64,000 nt of DNA from Corynebacterium bovis DSM 20582 = CIP 54.80. Lineage in GTDB: Bacteria; Actinomycetota; Actinomycetes; Mycobacteriales; Mycobacteriaceae. Each line of letters begins with the position of its first letter. The first letter of the stretch is position 1. A program made the position numbers and the translations under genes. The notes below the pieces were generated by a model that saw only the letters and a list, made by a program, of their open reading frames with translations, did not search any database and was not told the origin of the DNA. The stretch is taken from assembly GCF_030408615.1 (NCBI RefSeq), contig NZ_CP047187.1, positions 868,001-932,000 of the forward strand, in the 5' to 3' direction. Below, piece by piece: positions 8,843-17,484 of the stretch.

Positions 8843-8853
8843 TCTTTCTTAGG

Positions 8854-8927
8854 GCCCCTATAGCCCAATTGGCAGAGGCAGCGGACTTAAAATCCTTTCA
8901 GTGTGGGTTCGAGTCCCACTGGGGGCA
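8854..8927 (+). tRNA. tRNA-Leu (UAA), copy 2, with anticodon-stem mismatch and no encoded CCA
   Basis: Identical to copy 1 over 74 nt except one G to T change in the 3' side of the anticodon stem (TCCGT becomes TCCTT), which turns a C-G pair into C-T. The gene ends CAC then GATTG, so CCA is not encoded. It lies 11 nt after the stop of the second ppx. It may be weakly functional or a decaying copy. Confidence 0.85.
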
Positions 8928-9077
8928 CGATTGTCGCCGTGGCCGTGGTGCGTGCAGTGATGCGTGCAGTGGTGCACGAATTGACTCCGGGTTGCGTCTG
9001 CGGAGCGGCATGGTCGTGGCCGGTCGCCGCAGGACCGCAGCGTCACTCCGCGGGGGAGGACGGTTACGGTGGGGGAC

Positions 9078-9893
9078 ATGGCTGACACACACCCCACCTC
9101 CCCGGACCACCGACCGGCCCCGTCCCCCGCCGCGGGGGACCGGCCCGACGACGGCGGCACCCGCGACACCCGGCCCGTCGGCCTCGTCACAGGCGGCAGC
9201 CGGGGGATCGGCCGGGCGGTCGCCGCCGACCTGCTCCGCGACCACCGCGTCATCGTCGGCGCCTCGTCGCGGGGGTCGGCGACGGCCGCGGCCCTCGAGC
9301 TCGCCGACGCGGCGGGCGTGGCGGGGGAGGAGGTGCCGGAGGTGTTCGCCGCGGACCTCACCGACCCGGACGCGATCCGGGCGGAGGTCGACCGGCTCGT
9401 CGACGGGGGACTGGACCGGCTCGACGTCCTCGTCCACTCGGCCGGCGTCGCCCCGATGGAGACCGTCGGGGACGCGACGTGGGCGCAGTGGCAGCACGTG
9501 TTCACCGTCAACGTCGTCGCCGTCGCCGAGCTCACCCGGCTGCTGCTCCCGGCGCTGCGGGCGGCGGGAGGGACCGTCGTCGCCGTGAACTCGGGCAGCG
9601 GCTACACCTCGGGCGTGGCGCAGGGCCTGTACTCCGGCTCGAAGTTCGCGTTGCGGGCGCTGACGGACGCGCTGCGGGAGGAGGAGCGCGGGCGCGTGCG
9701 CGTGAGCTCCGTCCACCCGGGCAAGGTGGACACGGACATGCAGGTCGACCTGCAGCGACGCAAGGGCAACCGGGACTACGACGGCTCCGTCTACGTCCGC
9801 CCGGAGTCCGTCGCCCGGGCCGTCCGTCTCGCCGTGGAGACGACGGACGAGGCCATGATCGACGAGGTCCACGTGCGTCCCGTCGTCCGCTGA
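9078..9893 (+). CDS. Short-chain dehydrogenase/reductase
   Basis: Classical SDR of 271 residues with an unconserved hydrophilic N-terminal extension of about 35. NADP-binding motif TGGSRGIG, the NSG strand, the active-site Tyr-Lys in YSGSK and HPGKVDTDM after it are all visible. The start: a TACGGT -10 hexamer at 9065-9070 is 7 nt from ATG 9078, so the mRNA is probably leaderless; GTG 9069 would then overlap the promoter. Substrate unknown. First host-type gene after the repeat structure. Confidence 0.82.
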   Translation: MADTHPTSPDHRPAPSPAAGDRPDDGGTRDTRPVGLVTGGSRGIGRAVAADLLRDHRVIVGASSRGSATAAALELADAAGVAGEEVPEVFAADLTDPDAIRAEVDRLVDGGLDRLDVLVHSAGVAPMETVGDATWAQWQHVFTVNVVAVAELTRLLLPALRAAGGTVVAVNSGSGYTSGVAQGLYSGSKFALRALTDALREEERGRVRVSSVHPGKVDTDMQVDLQRRKGNRDYDGSVYVRPESVARAVRLAVETTDEAMIDEVHVRPVVR

Positions 9894-10164
9894 CGGCGGT
9901 CGGCGGGGACGGTGGTCCGGGTGCTGACCGCGGTCGGCCGGCGGGCGGTCCGGGTGCTGACGGCGGCCGGGGAGCGCGGCGGCGGGTAACGGCCGGCGTC
10001 CCCGGGCCGTTGGGAGGGGTGGTGCCGCCCGCGCTGTCCGCACTGTCCGCACCGTCCGCACTGCGTGTCATCCGCACTGTGCGTCGCCCGCACCGCGTGT
10101 CACCGGCACCGCGCACCACCCGCACCCCACACGTGCGGTCCGTCCGTGAGAAAGGCTGTTCCCC
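9894..10164. repeat. Low-complexity spacer with short direct repeats
   Basis: Contains GGTCCGGGTGCTGAC twice, about 35 bp apart, and several spaced copies of the heptamer CCGCACT between 10037 and 10080. No gene is supported; the upstream region of the 45-residue gene is at its end. Confidence 0.5.
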
Positions 10165-10302
10165 GTGACCCCTGACGTCTCCGCTGTCGCCTCTGTCCTC
10201 GTCACCGCCGTGACGTCGCTGTCGAGCTTTGTGCTCGTCCCGCTCATGATCGTCGCCGACGTCCTCACCGGCGTGTTCGGCCCGGTCGCCCGGATGTTCT
10301 GA
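10165..10302 (+). CDS. Small hydrophobic protein, PorA/PorH-like candidate
   Basis: 45 codons from GTG with GAGAAAGG 9 nt upstream. The product (MTPDVSAVASVL… to …GPVARMF) is almost wholly hydrophobic or small, with Ser/Thr spaced along one face, no signal peptide and no charged cluster. Corynebacterial channel formers PorA and PorH are of this size (45 and 57 residues), lack a signal sequence and form helices in the mycolate layer. I see no sequence identity strong enough to assign it to either; the size and composition are the argument. A membrane micro-protein or toxin is the alternative. Confidence 0.5.
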   Translation: MTPDVSAVASVLVTAVTSLSSFVLVPLMIVADVLTGVFGPVARMF

Positions 10303-10386
10303 CCGGCCCCGGCCCACCCGGCCCGGCCCTCACAGCCCGGCCCCACGTGCCTCCCGCCGACCGGCCCGGCCCCGCCCCCGCGCGAC

Positions 10387-11226
10387 CTAGCCCTGCGCGA
10401 CCCACACGGCCGTGCCGGGGAACACCGCCCCGCGGAGGGGCGACCACTGGCCCCACTCGGGGGTGCCTTCGGGCCACCGCGGTTCGACGACGTCGAGGAG
10501 CGTGAGCCCGGCCGCGGCGAAGCCCCGCACCCAGTCGCCGACGGTGTGGTGGTACTCGACGTACTCCAGGGTGCCGTCCTCCGCGCGTTCCTCGTACGCC
10601 CGCTGGTGGTACGGGACGCAGGCCAGGAGACCCAGCTCGCCGGGGTCGTCGGGGAACACCCACGCCATGGGGTGGTTCGCCGCGACGACGACGCGCCCGC
10701 CGGGTCGCAGGACACGCCGGACCTCGCGGAGGGCGTCGTCGAGCCCCCCGATGAAGGGGAACGCGCCGAAGGAGGAGAACACGATGTCCGCGCAGGCGTC
10801 CCGCAGCGGCAGCCGGGCGGCGTCGGCCTGGACGGGGGCGAGGCCGTCGACGGCCGGGGCGTGCGCGAGCATCTCCCGGGAGATGTCGATCCCGACGACG
10901 AACGCGCCGTGCCGCGCCACCCACGCCCCGCACGGGGCGGAGCCGCAGCCGATCTCGACGACCGTCCGCCCGCGGAGGTCCGCCGGGTCGCCGAGGAGCC
11001 GGGCCTCGTCCTCCGTGAGCCGCTCGGGGCACCAGTGGAAGGTCTCCAGGTAGTCGCCGTGCTCGGTGAGGTAGCGCGCCGCGTCCCGGTCCCAGTGCCG
11101 ACGCTGCGCCCGCGCGTCGGCGGCGGCGCCGGCGGGACCCGGGGCCGCGTCGGGGTGGTCGGACGCACCCGCGTCGGCGGCGTCGGCGGGATCCGGGGCG
11201 GCGTCGGGGTGGTCGGCCGGGGTCAG
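10387..11226 (-). CDS. SAM-dependent methyltransferase
   Basis: Class I methyltransferase with motif I VVEIGCGSAPCG, motif II VGIDIS, VQADAARLPLRD, and LREVRRVLRPGGRVVVAANH. The C terminus continues to VWVAQG. The reading frame is open far upstream through the SSADH gene, and no ATG or GTG lies between the SSADH stop and the conserved part; a CTG overlapping that stop (CTGA, 11223-11226) would give 279 residues and translational coupling. The first 45 residues would be an Ala/Pro/Asp-rich tail. The start is therefore uncertain. Likely one operon with the SSADH gene. Confidence 0.75.
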   Translation of the reverse strand: MTPADHPDAAPDPADAADAGASDHPDAAPGPAGAAADARAQRRHWDRDAARYLTEHGDYLETFHWCPERLTEDEARLLGDPADLRGRTVVEIGCGSAPCGAWVARHGAFVVGIDISREMLAHAPAVDGLAPVQADAARLPLRDACADIVFSSFGAFPFIGGLDDALREVRRVLRPGGRVVVAANHPMAWVFPDDPGELGLLACVPYHQRAYEERAEDGTLEYVEYHHTVGDWVRGFAAAGLTLLDVVEPRWPEGTPEWGQWSPLRGAVFPGTAVWVAQG

Positions 11227-12806
11227 CGCAGGATCCCGGTCGTCTTGCCGGCCTGCAGCGCGACCGACACGATCGTCGCGTAGGCCTTGCGACCCAGGGC
11301 GGACGGGCCCTGGATGGGCATGATCCGCTGCTCGGAGATGTTCTGGGTCTCGGTGTACTTCAGCAGGCCCTCCCGGCCGTGCCGGCGCGACATCCCGGAC
11401 TCCTTGACCCCGCCGAGCGGGATGTCCACGGAGCCCCACGACGCCGTGTAGCCGTCGTTGATGTTCACGGACCCGGCCTCGATCCGGGGCGCGACCTCCC
11501 AGGCGGTGCGGGGGTCGCCGAAGATGCACGCGTTGAGGCCGTACGTCGTGTCGTTGGCGAGGCGGAGGGCCTCCTCGACGTCGCGGACCTTCTGGACGTA
11601 GATCACCGGGCCGAAGACCTCCTCGCGGCGGAGGCGGGCGTCGTCCGGCACGTCCGTGAGGACGGTCGGCTCGTAGAAGTACGGTCCGAGGTCGGGCCGG
11701 GCGCGGCCACCGGTGACGACGGTCGCCCCCTTCGCGCGGGCGTCCTCGACGAACTCGGTGACCGTGTCGAGCTGCTGGCGGCTGGCGAGCGATCCCATGT
11801 CGACGGACCAGTCGAGGCCCGGGCCGATGGACATCGCCGAGACCGCGGCGGTGAGCTCGCGGAGGTAGTCGTCGTAGATCCCCTCCTCGACGTAGATGCG
11901 CTCGACCGAGACGCACAGCTGGCCCGAGTTGGAGAAGCAGCCGTGGACCGAGCCCTCGACGGCGCGCCGCAGGTCGGCGTCCGCCTGGACGATCATGGGG
12001 TTCTTGCCGCCGAGCTCGGCGGAGAAGCCGACGAGCCGGCGTCCGACCTGCTCACCGAGGGTCTTGCCCGTCGCGGTCGAGCCGGTGAACATGAGGTAGT
12101 CGCAGCGGTCGGCGATGGCGTTGCCGACGACCCGGCCGGGGCCGGTGACGACCTGCATGACGTTCTCCGGCAGGCCGGCCTCGAGCAGCAGCTTGAGGGC
12201 GAGCAGGGTGCAGAAGGGGGTCGAGGAGTCCGGCTTCGCGACGACGGTGTTGCCCGCCGCGAGGGCCGCGAGCGCGTCGGAGATCCCGAGGGTGAGGGGG
12301 TAGTTCCACGGGCTGATCTGGCCGACGACGCCCTTCGGGTAGTGGTACTCCCGCGACCGGGTGAGCACCGGCAGGGCGCCGGGGTGGCGGGAGGGCCGGA
12401 GGAACGACGCGAGGTGGTTGCCGTAGTAGCGGGCGTTGATCGCCACGTCCATGACCTCGTCGAAGGCGGAGGCGCGGTTCTTGCCCATCTCGAGCTGGAT
12501 CATGTCGAGCAGGAGCTCGCGGTTCTTCAGCACGAGGTCGTGGAACCGGAGGAGGATGCGCTTGCGGTCGGCGAACGTCGAGGCCCGCCACGACGTCTGG
12601 ACCCGGCGGGCGACGGTGAAGGCGTCTTCGACGTCCTCCTCCGTCCCCTTACCCACCCATCCGAAGGCCGTCCCGTCGAAGGGGGCCTCGATGTCGAGCG
12701 TGTCACCGGACCGCAGGTTCCCGGTGCGGGCGTTGACGGACAGACCCCGGAGGGTTTCCGCGAGATCCTCCGGGAGAGGACCGAGGGACAATCTCTTGTG
12801 ATTCAT
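11223..12806 (-). CDS. Succinate-semialdehyde dehydrogenase (NADP+), GabD2-like
   Basis: 527-residue aldehyde dehydrogenase. Seen in order: ISPWNYPL cofactor-site motif, FTGSTATGK, ELGGKNP with the general base Glu, NSGQLC with the catalytic Cys, and EEVFGPV. The C-terminal ~50 residues are longer than in E. coli GabD, as in actinobacterial GabD2. ATG 12806 is chosen since a TACACT -10 element (12813-12818) lies 6 nt away, giving a leaderless mRNA divergent from the SDR at 12854. It oxidises succinic semialdehyde to succinate; the partner SDR may act on a related aldehyde or alcohol. Confidence 0.9.
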   Translation of the reverse strand: MNHKRLSLGPLPEDLAETLRGLSVNARTGNLRSGDTLDIEAPFDGTAFGWVGKGTEEDVEDAFTVARRVQTSWRASTFADRKRILLRFHDLVLKNRELLLDMIQLEMGKNRASAFDEVMDVAINARYYGNHLASFLRPSRHPGALPVLTRSREYHYPKGVVGQISPWNYPLTLGISDALAALAAGNTVVAKPDSSTPFCTLLALKLLLEAGLPENVMQVVTGPGRVVGNAIADRCDYLMFTGSTATGKTLGEQVGRRLVGFSAELGGKNPMIVQADADLRRAVEGSVHGCFSNSGQLCVSVERIYVEEGIYDDYLRELTAAVSAMSIGPGLDWSVDMGSLASRQQLDTVTEFVEDARAKGATVVTGGRARPDLGPYFYEPTVLTDVPDDARLRREEVFGPVIYVQKVRDVEEALRLANDTTYGLNACIFGDPRTAWEVAPRIEAGSVNINDGYTASWGSVDIPLGGVKESGMSRRHGREGLLKYTETQNISEQRIMPIQGPSALGRKAYATIVSVALQAGKTTGILR

Positions 12807-12853
12807 GGTGCGAGTGTATGACATTGACTCTGATGGCGCGGTAGGTTGGCTCC
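12807..12853. promoter_or_regulatory. Divergent leaderless promoters of SSADH and SDR genes
   Basis: Only 47 bp separate two start codons. Minus-strand -10 TACACT is at 12813-12818 and plus-strand -10 TAGGTT at 12842-12847, each 6 nt from its start codon. No consensus -35 is obvious for either. Confidence 0.6.
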
Positions 12854-13636
12854 ATGACAAACACTCACGGCAAGAGCATCTTCATTTCCGGCGGTGCCGC
12901 AGGCATCGGTCGTCAGGTTGCACTCAGGTTCCTCTCGGCCGGCTGGACCGTCGGCGCGTACGACATCGACGACGCCGCGCTGGCGTCCCTGAAGGAGGAG
13001 TACCCCGAGATCATCACGGGTCGGCTCGACGTCACCGACGCCGACCAGTGGGAGGAGGCCCTGGCCGACTTCACCTCGCACACCGGCGGCACGCTCGACG
13101 TCCTCGACAACAACGCCGGCATCATCGGTGACGGTGACATCGTCAACCAGTCCACGGGAATCATCGCGAAGCAGATCGAGGTCAACTGCACCGGTGTCGT
13201 CCTCGGTGCCCGGGCGGCCCACAAATATCTCAAGCGGACCAAGAACGCCCACATGGTCACGATGGGGTCGGCGTCCGGAATTTACGGTCAGCCGCACATC
13301 GCCCCCTACTCCGCCTCGAAGTTCTTCGTCCTCGGGTTCACCCAGGCGATGGACCTGGAGTGGCGGAAGGACGACATCCGGGTCGTGAGCCTCATGCCGC
13401 TGTGGGCGAAGACGAAGCTCGCCGCCGTCGAGGCCAAGTCGACGAAGCGCCTCGGCGTGAACATCCGCCCGGAGGATGTCGCGGCGGCGGTGTGGAAGGC
13501 CGTCCACCCGGCGAACTTCCTCGAGCGTCAGCGGCACATGTACTCCGTGTCCACGGCCGACCTCATCCTGCGCTACCTCGGGCGGCTCGGGCCGGCCCCG
13601 ATCTCCCGCTTCGTCAACGGCGTCATCGCGGGCTGA
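12854..13636 (+). CDS. Short-chain dehydrogenase/reductase
   Basis: 260-residue classical SDR: nucleotide-binding SGGAAGIG, NNAG motif, active-site Ser region MGSASG and YSASK catalytic Tyr/Lys. The C-terminal 60 residues (RHMYSVSTADLILRYLGRL…) look membrane-associated. Divergent from the SSADH gene and leaderless by the same criteria (TAGGTT, 6 nt). Substrate not known. Confidence 0.85.
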   Translation: MTNTHGKSIFISGGAAGIGRQVALRFLSAGWTVGAYDIDDAALASLKEEYPEIITGRLDVTDADQWEEALADFTSHTGGTLDVLDNNAGIIGDGDIVNQSTGIIAKQIEVNCTGVVLGARAAHKYLKRTKNAHMVTMGSASGIYGQPHIAPYSASKFFVLGFTQAMDLEWRKDDIRVVSLMPLWAKTKLAAVEAKSTKRLGVNIRPEDVAAAVWKAVHPANFLERQRHMYSVSTADLILRYLGRLGPAPISRFVNGVIAG

Positions 13637-14035
13637 CCGCTCCGTCGCGGGACCCCGGGGCCCGGCCCCGGGCCCGCGGTCCCGGGGAGGGGACGGGGAG
13701 GGTGCGCGGCGGTGACCTGACGGGATCCTGACGCGGACCTGAAGGGGCGCCGGCGGGGGCCCGTGCCGGGGGGACCGGGGAGGCGGTGGGGGTGCAACGC
13801 ATTCACCGGCCGTCCGGGCGCGGGAACAATTCCCCGTCCCGGTCCGTTACCCTCGTGGGACGCTCCGGCGTCACCGCGGTTGTCGCGTCCTGACGCGGAC
13901 CGTGACCGTCGACCCCGTCGGGGTCGATCACCCGGCGTCAATCTCCCCGGCGGGCGGGCCCGCGCAGTGCAGACCCGCACGGCGCGTCCGTCCGAGGGGT
14001 CACACGACACACTCAGAAAGGAACGGTGGAGACTC
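13637..14035. other. Spacer with terminator-like hairpin and a probable promoter
   Basis: 400 bp without a gene. It begins with a very GC-rich hairpin (around 13650-13690, GACCCCGGGG… and CCCCGGGG arms) that can end the SDR transcript. A TTACCCT element near 13848 could be a -10; the following 180 nt would be a long leader of the membrane protein gene. Confidence 0.4.
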
Positions 14036-14917
14036 GTGCAGAGTTCGAACCCGTACATGGGGTCGCTCACCAGGGCGGCCAAGGGGAACGCCCCCCACCG
14101 GACCGGCGGTCCGGACCAGGACCAGTCCGGTTACCAGGACTACGCCCGCATGTCCCAGGGCGTGCAGACCGCTGCGACGACCCAGGCGATGCCCGACGCC
14201 GCGAACTACGGCCGGGCGGGCTCCTCCGACCGCCCGATGACGGTCGACGACGTCGTGGCGAAGACCGGCATCACCCTCGCCGTCCTCGTCGTCTTCGCGG
14301 CGGTCAACTTCGCCCTGGGGACGTCGAACCCCGGCCTGTCGTCGGTCCTCACCCTCGTCGGTGCGATCGGCGGCCTCATCGCCGTCCTCGTGTCCAGCTT
14401 CGGCAACAAGTACGGCTCCGCCACCGTCACGCTCGTCTACGCGGCCTTCGAGGGCCTGTTCGTCGGCGGCATCAGCCTCATGCTGTCCGGCTGGATGGTC
14501 GGTGACGCCGACGCCGGTGCCCTCATCGGCCAGGCGGTGCTCGGGACGATCGGCGTGTTCGTCGGCATGCTCGTCGTCTACCGCACCGGGGCGATCCGGG
14601 TCACCCCGAAGTTCACCCGGATGCTCGTCGGCGGGATGATCGGCGTGCTCGTCCTCGTGCTGGGCAACCTCGTGTACGGGCTCGTCACCGGCGGTGCCGG
14701 TCCGCTGCGCGACGGCGGTGTCATCGCGATCCTCTTCTCGCTCGTGTGCATCGCCCTCGGTGCGATGAGCTTCCTCGTCGACTTCGACCAGGCGGACAGC
14801 CTCGTCCGCGCGGGCGCGCCGTCGAAGATGGCCTGGGGTGTCGCCCTCGGCCTCGCGGTCACGCTGGTCTGGCTCTACACGGAGATCCTGCGCCTGCTGT
14901 CCTACTTCAGGGACTGA
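14036..14917 (+). CDS. Bax inhibitor-1 / YccA family membrane protein
   Basis: 293 residues: about 75 hydrophilic residues, then seven membrane helices with the typical YccA features (GISLM, FTRML.GG, MSFLVDFDQAD near the C terminus with the two conserved Asp of the BI-1 pH sensor, and TLVWLYTEILRLLSYF). The start is GTG 14036 with AGAAAGGA about 14 nt before it; an earlier in-frame start would add unconserved sequence. The family forms a calcium-leak-like channel or regulates membrane proteases; the role in actinobacteria is unknown. Confidence 0.85.
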   Translation: MQSSNPYMGSLTRAAKGNAPHRTGGPDQDQSGYQDYARMSQGVQTAATTQAMPDAANYGRAGSSDRPMTVDDVVAKTGITLAVLVVFAAVNFALGTSNPGLSSVLTLVGAIGGLIAVLVSSFGNKYGSATVTLVYAAFEGLFVGGISLMLSGWMVGDADAGALIGQAVLGTIGVFVGMLVVYRTGAIRVTPKFTRMLVGGMIGVLVLVLGNLVYGLVTGGAGPLRDGGVIAILFSLVCIALGAMSFLVDFDQADSLVRAGAPSKMAWGVALGLAVTLVWLYTEILRLLSYFRD

Positions 14918-15028
14918 CCCCGCGGGGCCCGGGGAGCCCGCCCACCGGCGGCACCGGGCCCGCGCGGGGCGCACGGCGCAGGCCCGTGGGGCGCGCAGCA
15001 CGCGCCCCACGTCACCCGCACAGCACGC

Positions 15029-15068
15029 GGCCCCCGGTCACGGTGATCACACCGTGGCCGGGGGCCGT
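15029..15068. terminator. Bidirectional terminator between YccA-like gene and greA
   Basis: Near-perfect inverted repeat CGGCCCCCGG…CACGGTG / CACCGTG…CCGGGGGCCG with a 4-nt loop, between convergent genes. A second hairpin (GTGGGGCGCG / CGCGCCCCAC) is at 14987-15011. Confidence 0.8.
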
Positions 15069-15093
15069 CGTCGTGCTGTGGGCCGGGGCGGGC

Positions 15094-15621
15094 TCAGTTC
15101 TTCTGCTCGGAGCGCGGCCGGTCGAGGTCGGGGTCGTACGGCTCCGCCTGCGTGACGGTGACCGTGACCGTGTCCCCGTTCGGGGTGGAGTACTCGCGGG
15201 TCTCGCCGACCTTCGCGCCGACGATCGCCGCGCCGAGCGGGGCGTCCGTCGAGTACGTCTCGAGGTCGGGGTTCGACGACTCGAGGCCGCGGGTGCCGAT
15301 GAGGAAGGTCTCCTTGTCGTCCTCGTCGCCGTCGTAGTAGACGTGCACGACCGAGCCGACCAGGGCGACACCCGACTCCTGCGGGGCCTCGCCGATCGTG
15401 GCGGAGTCCAGCAGCTCCTCCAGGTAGGCGATGCGGGCCTCCTCCTGCCCCTGCTGCTCGCGGGCGGCGTGGTAGCCGCCGTTCTCCTTGAGGTCACCCT
15501 CCTCGCGGCGCTCGTTGATCTCCGCCGCGAGGGCGGGGCGGTTGGCCTTGAGGGCGGTCAGCTCGTCGTTGAGCCGGTCGAAGGACTCCTGGGTGAGCCA
15601 AGTGGTCTGGTTGTCAGCCAT
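15094..15621 (-). CDS. greA: Transcription elongation factor GreA
   Basis: 175 residues: N-terminal coiled coil with the acidic tip ([22 protein letters not shown]), then the FKBP-like C-terminal domain ([19 protein letters not shown]…). GreA binds the secondary channel of RNA polymerase and stimulates cleavage of backtracked transcripts. ATG 15621 has GGAGG about 13 nt upstream; a TAGACT element near 15670 may be the promoter. GreA lies next to mca, as in related genera. Confidence 0.95.
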   Translation of the reverse strand: MADNQTTWLTQESFDRLNDELTALKANRPALAAEINERREEGDLKENGGYHAAREQQGQEEARIAYLEELLDSATIGEAPQESGVALVGSVVHVYYDGDEDDKETFLIGTRGLESSNPDLETYSTDAPLGAAIVGAKVGETREYSTPNGDTVTVTVTQAEPYDPDLDRPRSEQKN

Positions 15622-15751
15622 GTGTAGCCGCAGCCTCCTGCATGAAGAGAGGGGGGAAAAGGTCCGGGCCAGTCTATCACCGGCGACGATCCGCCGGACC
15701 GGCGTGCGCGGAGCCGTCCGGGCCGGGGTCGGCCCGCCGGCCCCCGGGGGG

Positions 15752-16204
15752 TCAGGCCACCGACTCCGTCGTGCGGTCCGGCAGGTAGGAGGGCAGCACC
15801 GAGGAGCATCCGTAGACCTGCCCGGCGACCGGCTCCCCGTGGGTCGGGATGTCGATGATGAGGCGCGTCGTCGAGTCCCCACCGGAGGCGACGACCGCCT
15901 CTCGGCGACCGACCTCGTTCTTGCCGTAGTCGAGGGCGGTGACGACGCAGTACCCGGGCTGGGAGGGGTCGTCACGGGTGATGTCGAGCGTCAGCCGGAG
16001 GCTGTCGCCCCCGTCGGGCCGGGTCCAGCCGGCGGCCGTGCCGTTGACGTCGGCCGCGGTGGAGTTGCGGTACTGCGCGGCGACGTACACGCCGACGGCG
16101 ATGACGAGGACGACGACCCCGATGACGACGAACTTGCCGCTCACCCCGCGGCTGCGGCGGGACCCGTAGCGCGCCTGAGGCGCCGAAGTGCTCATGTCGG
16201 TCAT
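15752..16204 (-). CDS. DUF4307 single-pass membrane protein
   Basis: 150 residues: a short basic N terminus (RYGSRRSRG), one membrane helix ([20 protein letters not shown]), then an extracytoplasmic domain with two Cys (GYCVV and VYGC) that could form a disulfide. This is the actinobacterial DUF4307 family found between greA and mca. ATG 16204 and ATG 16195 are both possible. Function unknown. Confidence 0.8.
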   Translation of the reverse strand: MTDMSTSAPQARYGSRRSRGVSGKFVVIGVVVLVIAVGVYVAAQYRNSTAADVNGTAAGWTRPDGGDSLRLTLDITRDDPSQPGYCVVTALDYGKNEVGRREAVVASGGDSTTRLIIDIPTHGEPVAGQVYGCSSVLPSYLPDRTTESVA

Positions 16205-16267
16205 GGTAGGCGCGCCCGGGGGAAGTTGGAACTCGGGGGCGGCAGACGGTTGAATGGACGGGTATGC

Positions 16268-16430
16268 CGTGGCCGGGGCACGCACCGGCACGCACCGGCA
16301 CAGTCCGGCACAGTCCGGCAGGAACCGGCCGAACCCGGCGGACTCCGGCGGAGACCGGCAGGACCCGGCCGGACCCGGCAGACTCCGGCGGAGCCTGCGG
16401 CGACCCGGCCGGACCCGCTCCGCGCGACGG
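16268..16430. repeat. Short tandem repeats upstream of mca
   Basis: Interspersed copies of CGGCACAGTC-, CACGCACCGG-, GGACCCGGC- and GACTCCGGCGGA-type units repeat over about 160 bp. The unit is not constant, so this looks like slippage-generated low complexity. Confidence 0.55.
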
Positions 16431-16473
16431 GGCACCGACGCCGACACACGTGATGAAGGTGAGGGACGACAAG

Positions 16474-17475
16474 GTGCAGACACCGAAGACAGGATTCCGG
16501 CTGCTCGCGATCCACGCCCACCCCGACGACGAGGCGAGCAAGGGGGCGGCGACGATGGCCCGCTACGCCGCCGAGGGGGCGGAGGTCACCGTCGTCACCT
16601 GCACGGGCGGCGAGCGGGGCAGCATCCTCAACCCGGCGATGGACCGGCCCGGCGTCGTCGACCGCATGGCCGACGTCCGGCGTGAGGAGATGGCGGCCGC
16701 CGCCGCGGCCCTCGGCGTCCGCCACCGGTGGCTGGGGTACGTCGACTCGGGCCTGCCCGAGGGGGACCCGACCCCGCCGCTGCCGGACGGCTGCTTCGCG
16801 CTCCAGGACGTCGACGAGGTCGCGGCGCGCGTCGTCGCCCTCATCCGTGAGCTGCGCCCCCACGTCCTCGTGACCTACGACGAGAACGGGGGCTACCCGC
16901 ACCCGGACCACGTCATGGTCCACGAGGTGTCGGTGCGGGCCTGGGACCGGGCCGCCGACCCGGGGTACCGCCCGGAGCTCGGGGAGCCGTGGGCGGTGTC
17001 GAAGATGTACTACAGCCACGGTTTCGTCCGCCGCCGGTTCGAGGCCCTCACCCGCGCGATGGAGGAGCGGGGCCTCGGCGGCGACGCGCCGCTGTTCAGC
17101 CGGTGGCGGTCCATGCCGGACATCTACGAGCGGGTGACGACCCGGGTGGAGTGCGGGGACTGGTTCCCCGCGCGGGACGACGCGCTGCGCGCCCACGCCA
17201 CCCAGATCGACCCGGCGGGCGCGTTCTTCGCGGTCCCGACCGAGCTCCAGCAGGAGGTGTGGCCGACGGAGGAGTTCGAGCTCGCGGCCTCCCGGGTGGG
17301 GCCGACGCTGCCCGCCGACGGCATGGAGACGGACCTGTTCGAGGGGGTCTCCGCCGACGGACAGCCGGACCGTGCGACGATGGAGGGTGACGACCTGGTC
17401 CGCGCCGCGGACGGGCGGTCCCAGGGGGACCGGAGCCAGCACGAGCAGAGCACGGACCACGGGTCCGGGGAGTAG
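16474..17475 (+). CDS. mca: Mycothiol S-conjugate amidase
   Basis: Zinc amidase that cleaves mycothiol conjugates to release mercapturic acids, part of thiol detoxification. LmbE-fold motifs: HAHPDDE with zinc ligands His16 and Asp19, GGERGS, and HPDH (His146 the likely third ligand). I chose GTG 16474, with GAGGGA 7 nt upstream; ATG 16453 would lack a ribosome site. The 333 residues exceed the usual ~300 by a hydrophilic C-terminal tail. Followed after 9 nt by a small membrane protein gene, as in mycobacteria. Confidence 0.92.
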   Translation: MQTPKTGFRLLAIHAHPDDEASKGAATMARYAAEGAEVTVVTCTGGERGSILNPAMDRPGVVDRMADVRREEMAAAAAALGVRHRWLGYVDSGLPEGDPTPPLPDGCFALQDVDEVAARVVALIRELRPHVLVTYDENGGYPHPDHVMVHEVSVRAWDRAADPGYRPELGEPWAVSKMYYSHGFVRRRFEALTRAMEERGLGGDAPLFSRWRSMPDIYERVTTRVECGDWFPARDDALRAHATQIDPAGAFFAVPTELQQEVWPTEEFELAASRVGPTLPADGMETDLFEGVSADGQPDRATMEGDDLVRAADGRSQGDRSQHEQSTDHGSGE

Positions 17476-17484
17476 GCGGATCAC

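Noticed and set aside
1311..8927. Integrase-mediated genomic island at the tRNA 3' end
   Set aside because: The repeat covers the whole tRNA and follows a duplicated ppx, and no integrase or excisionase gene is visible. Homologous recombination explains it better.
9069..9077. GTG 9069 as start of the first SDR
   Set aside because: It overlaps the TACGGT -10 element and would add only three residues before the ATG.
14000..15010. Long minus-strand open frames such as this, and many others over 300 codons in the window
   Set aside because: At this GC content, antisense frames of real genes stay open by chance. Their composition (Arg, Gly, Pro, Asp or His-rich) and lack of motifs show they are shadows of the opposite-strand genes.
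16453..16473. ATG 16453 as start of mca
   Set aside because: No ribosome site precedes it, while GAGGGA lies at the right distance before GTG 16474.
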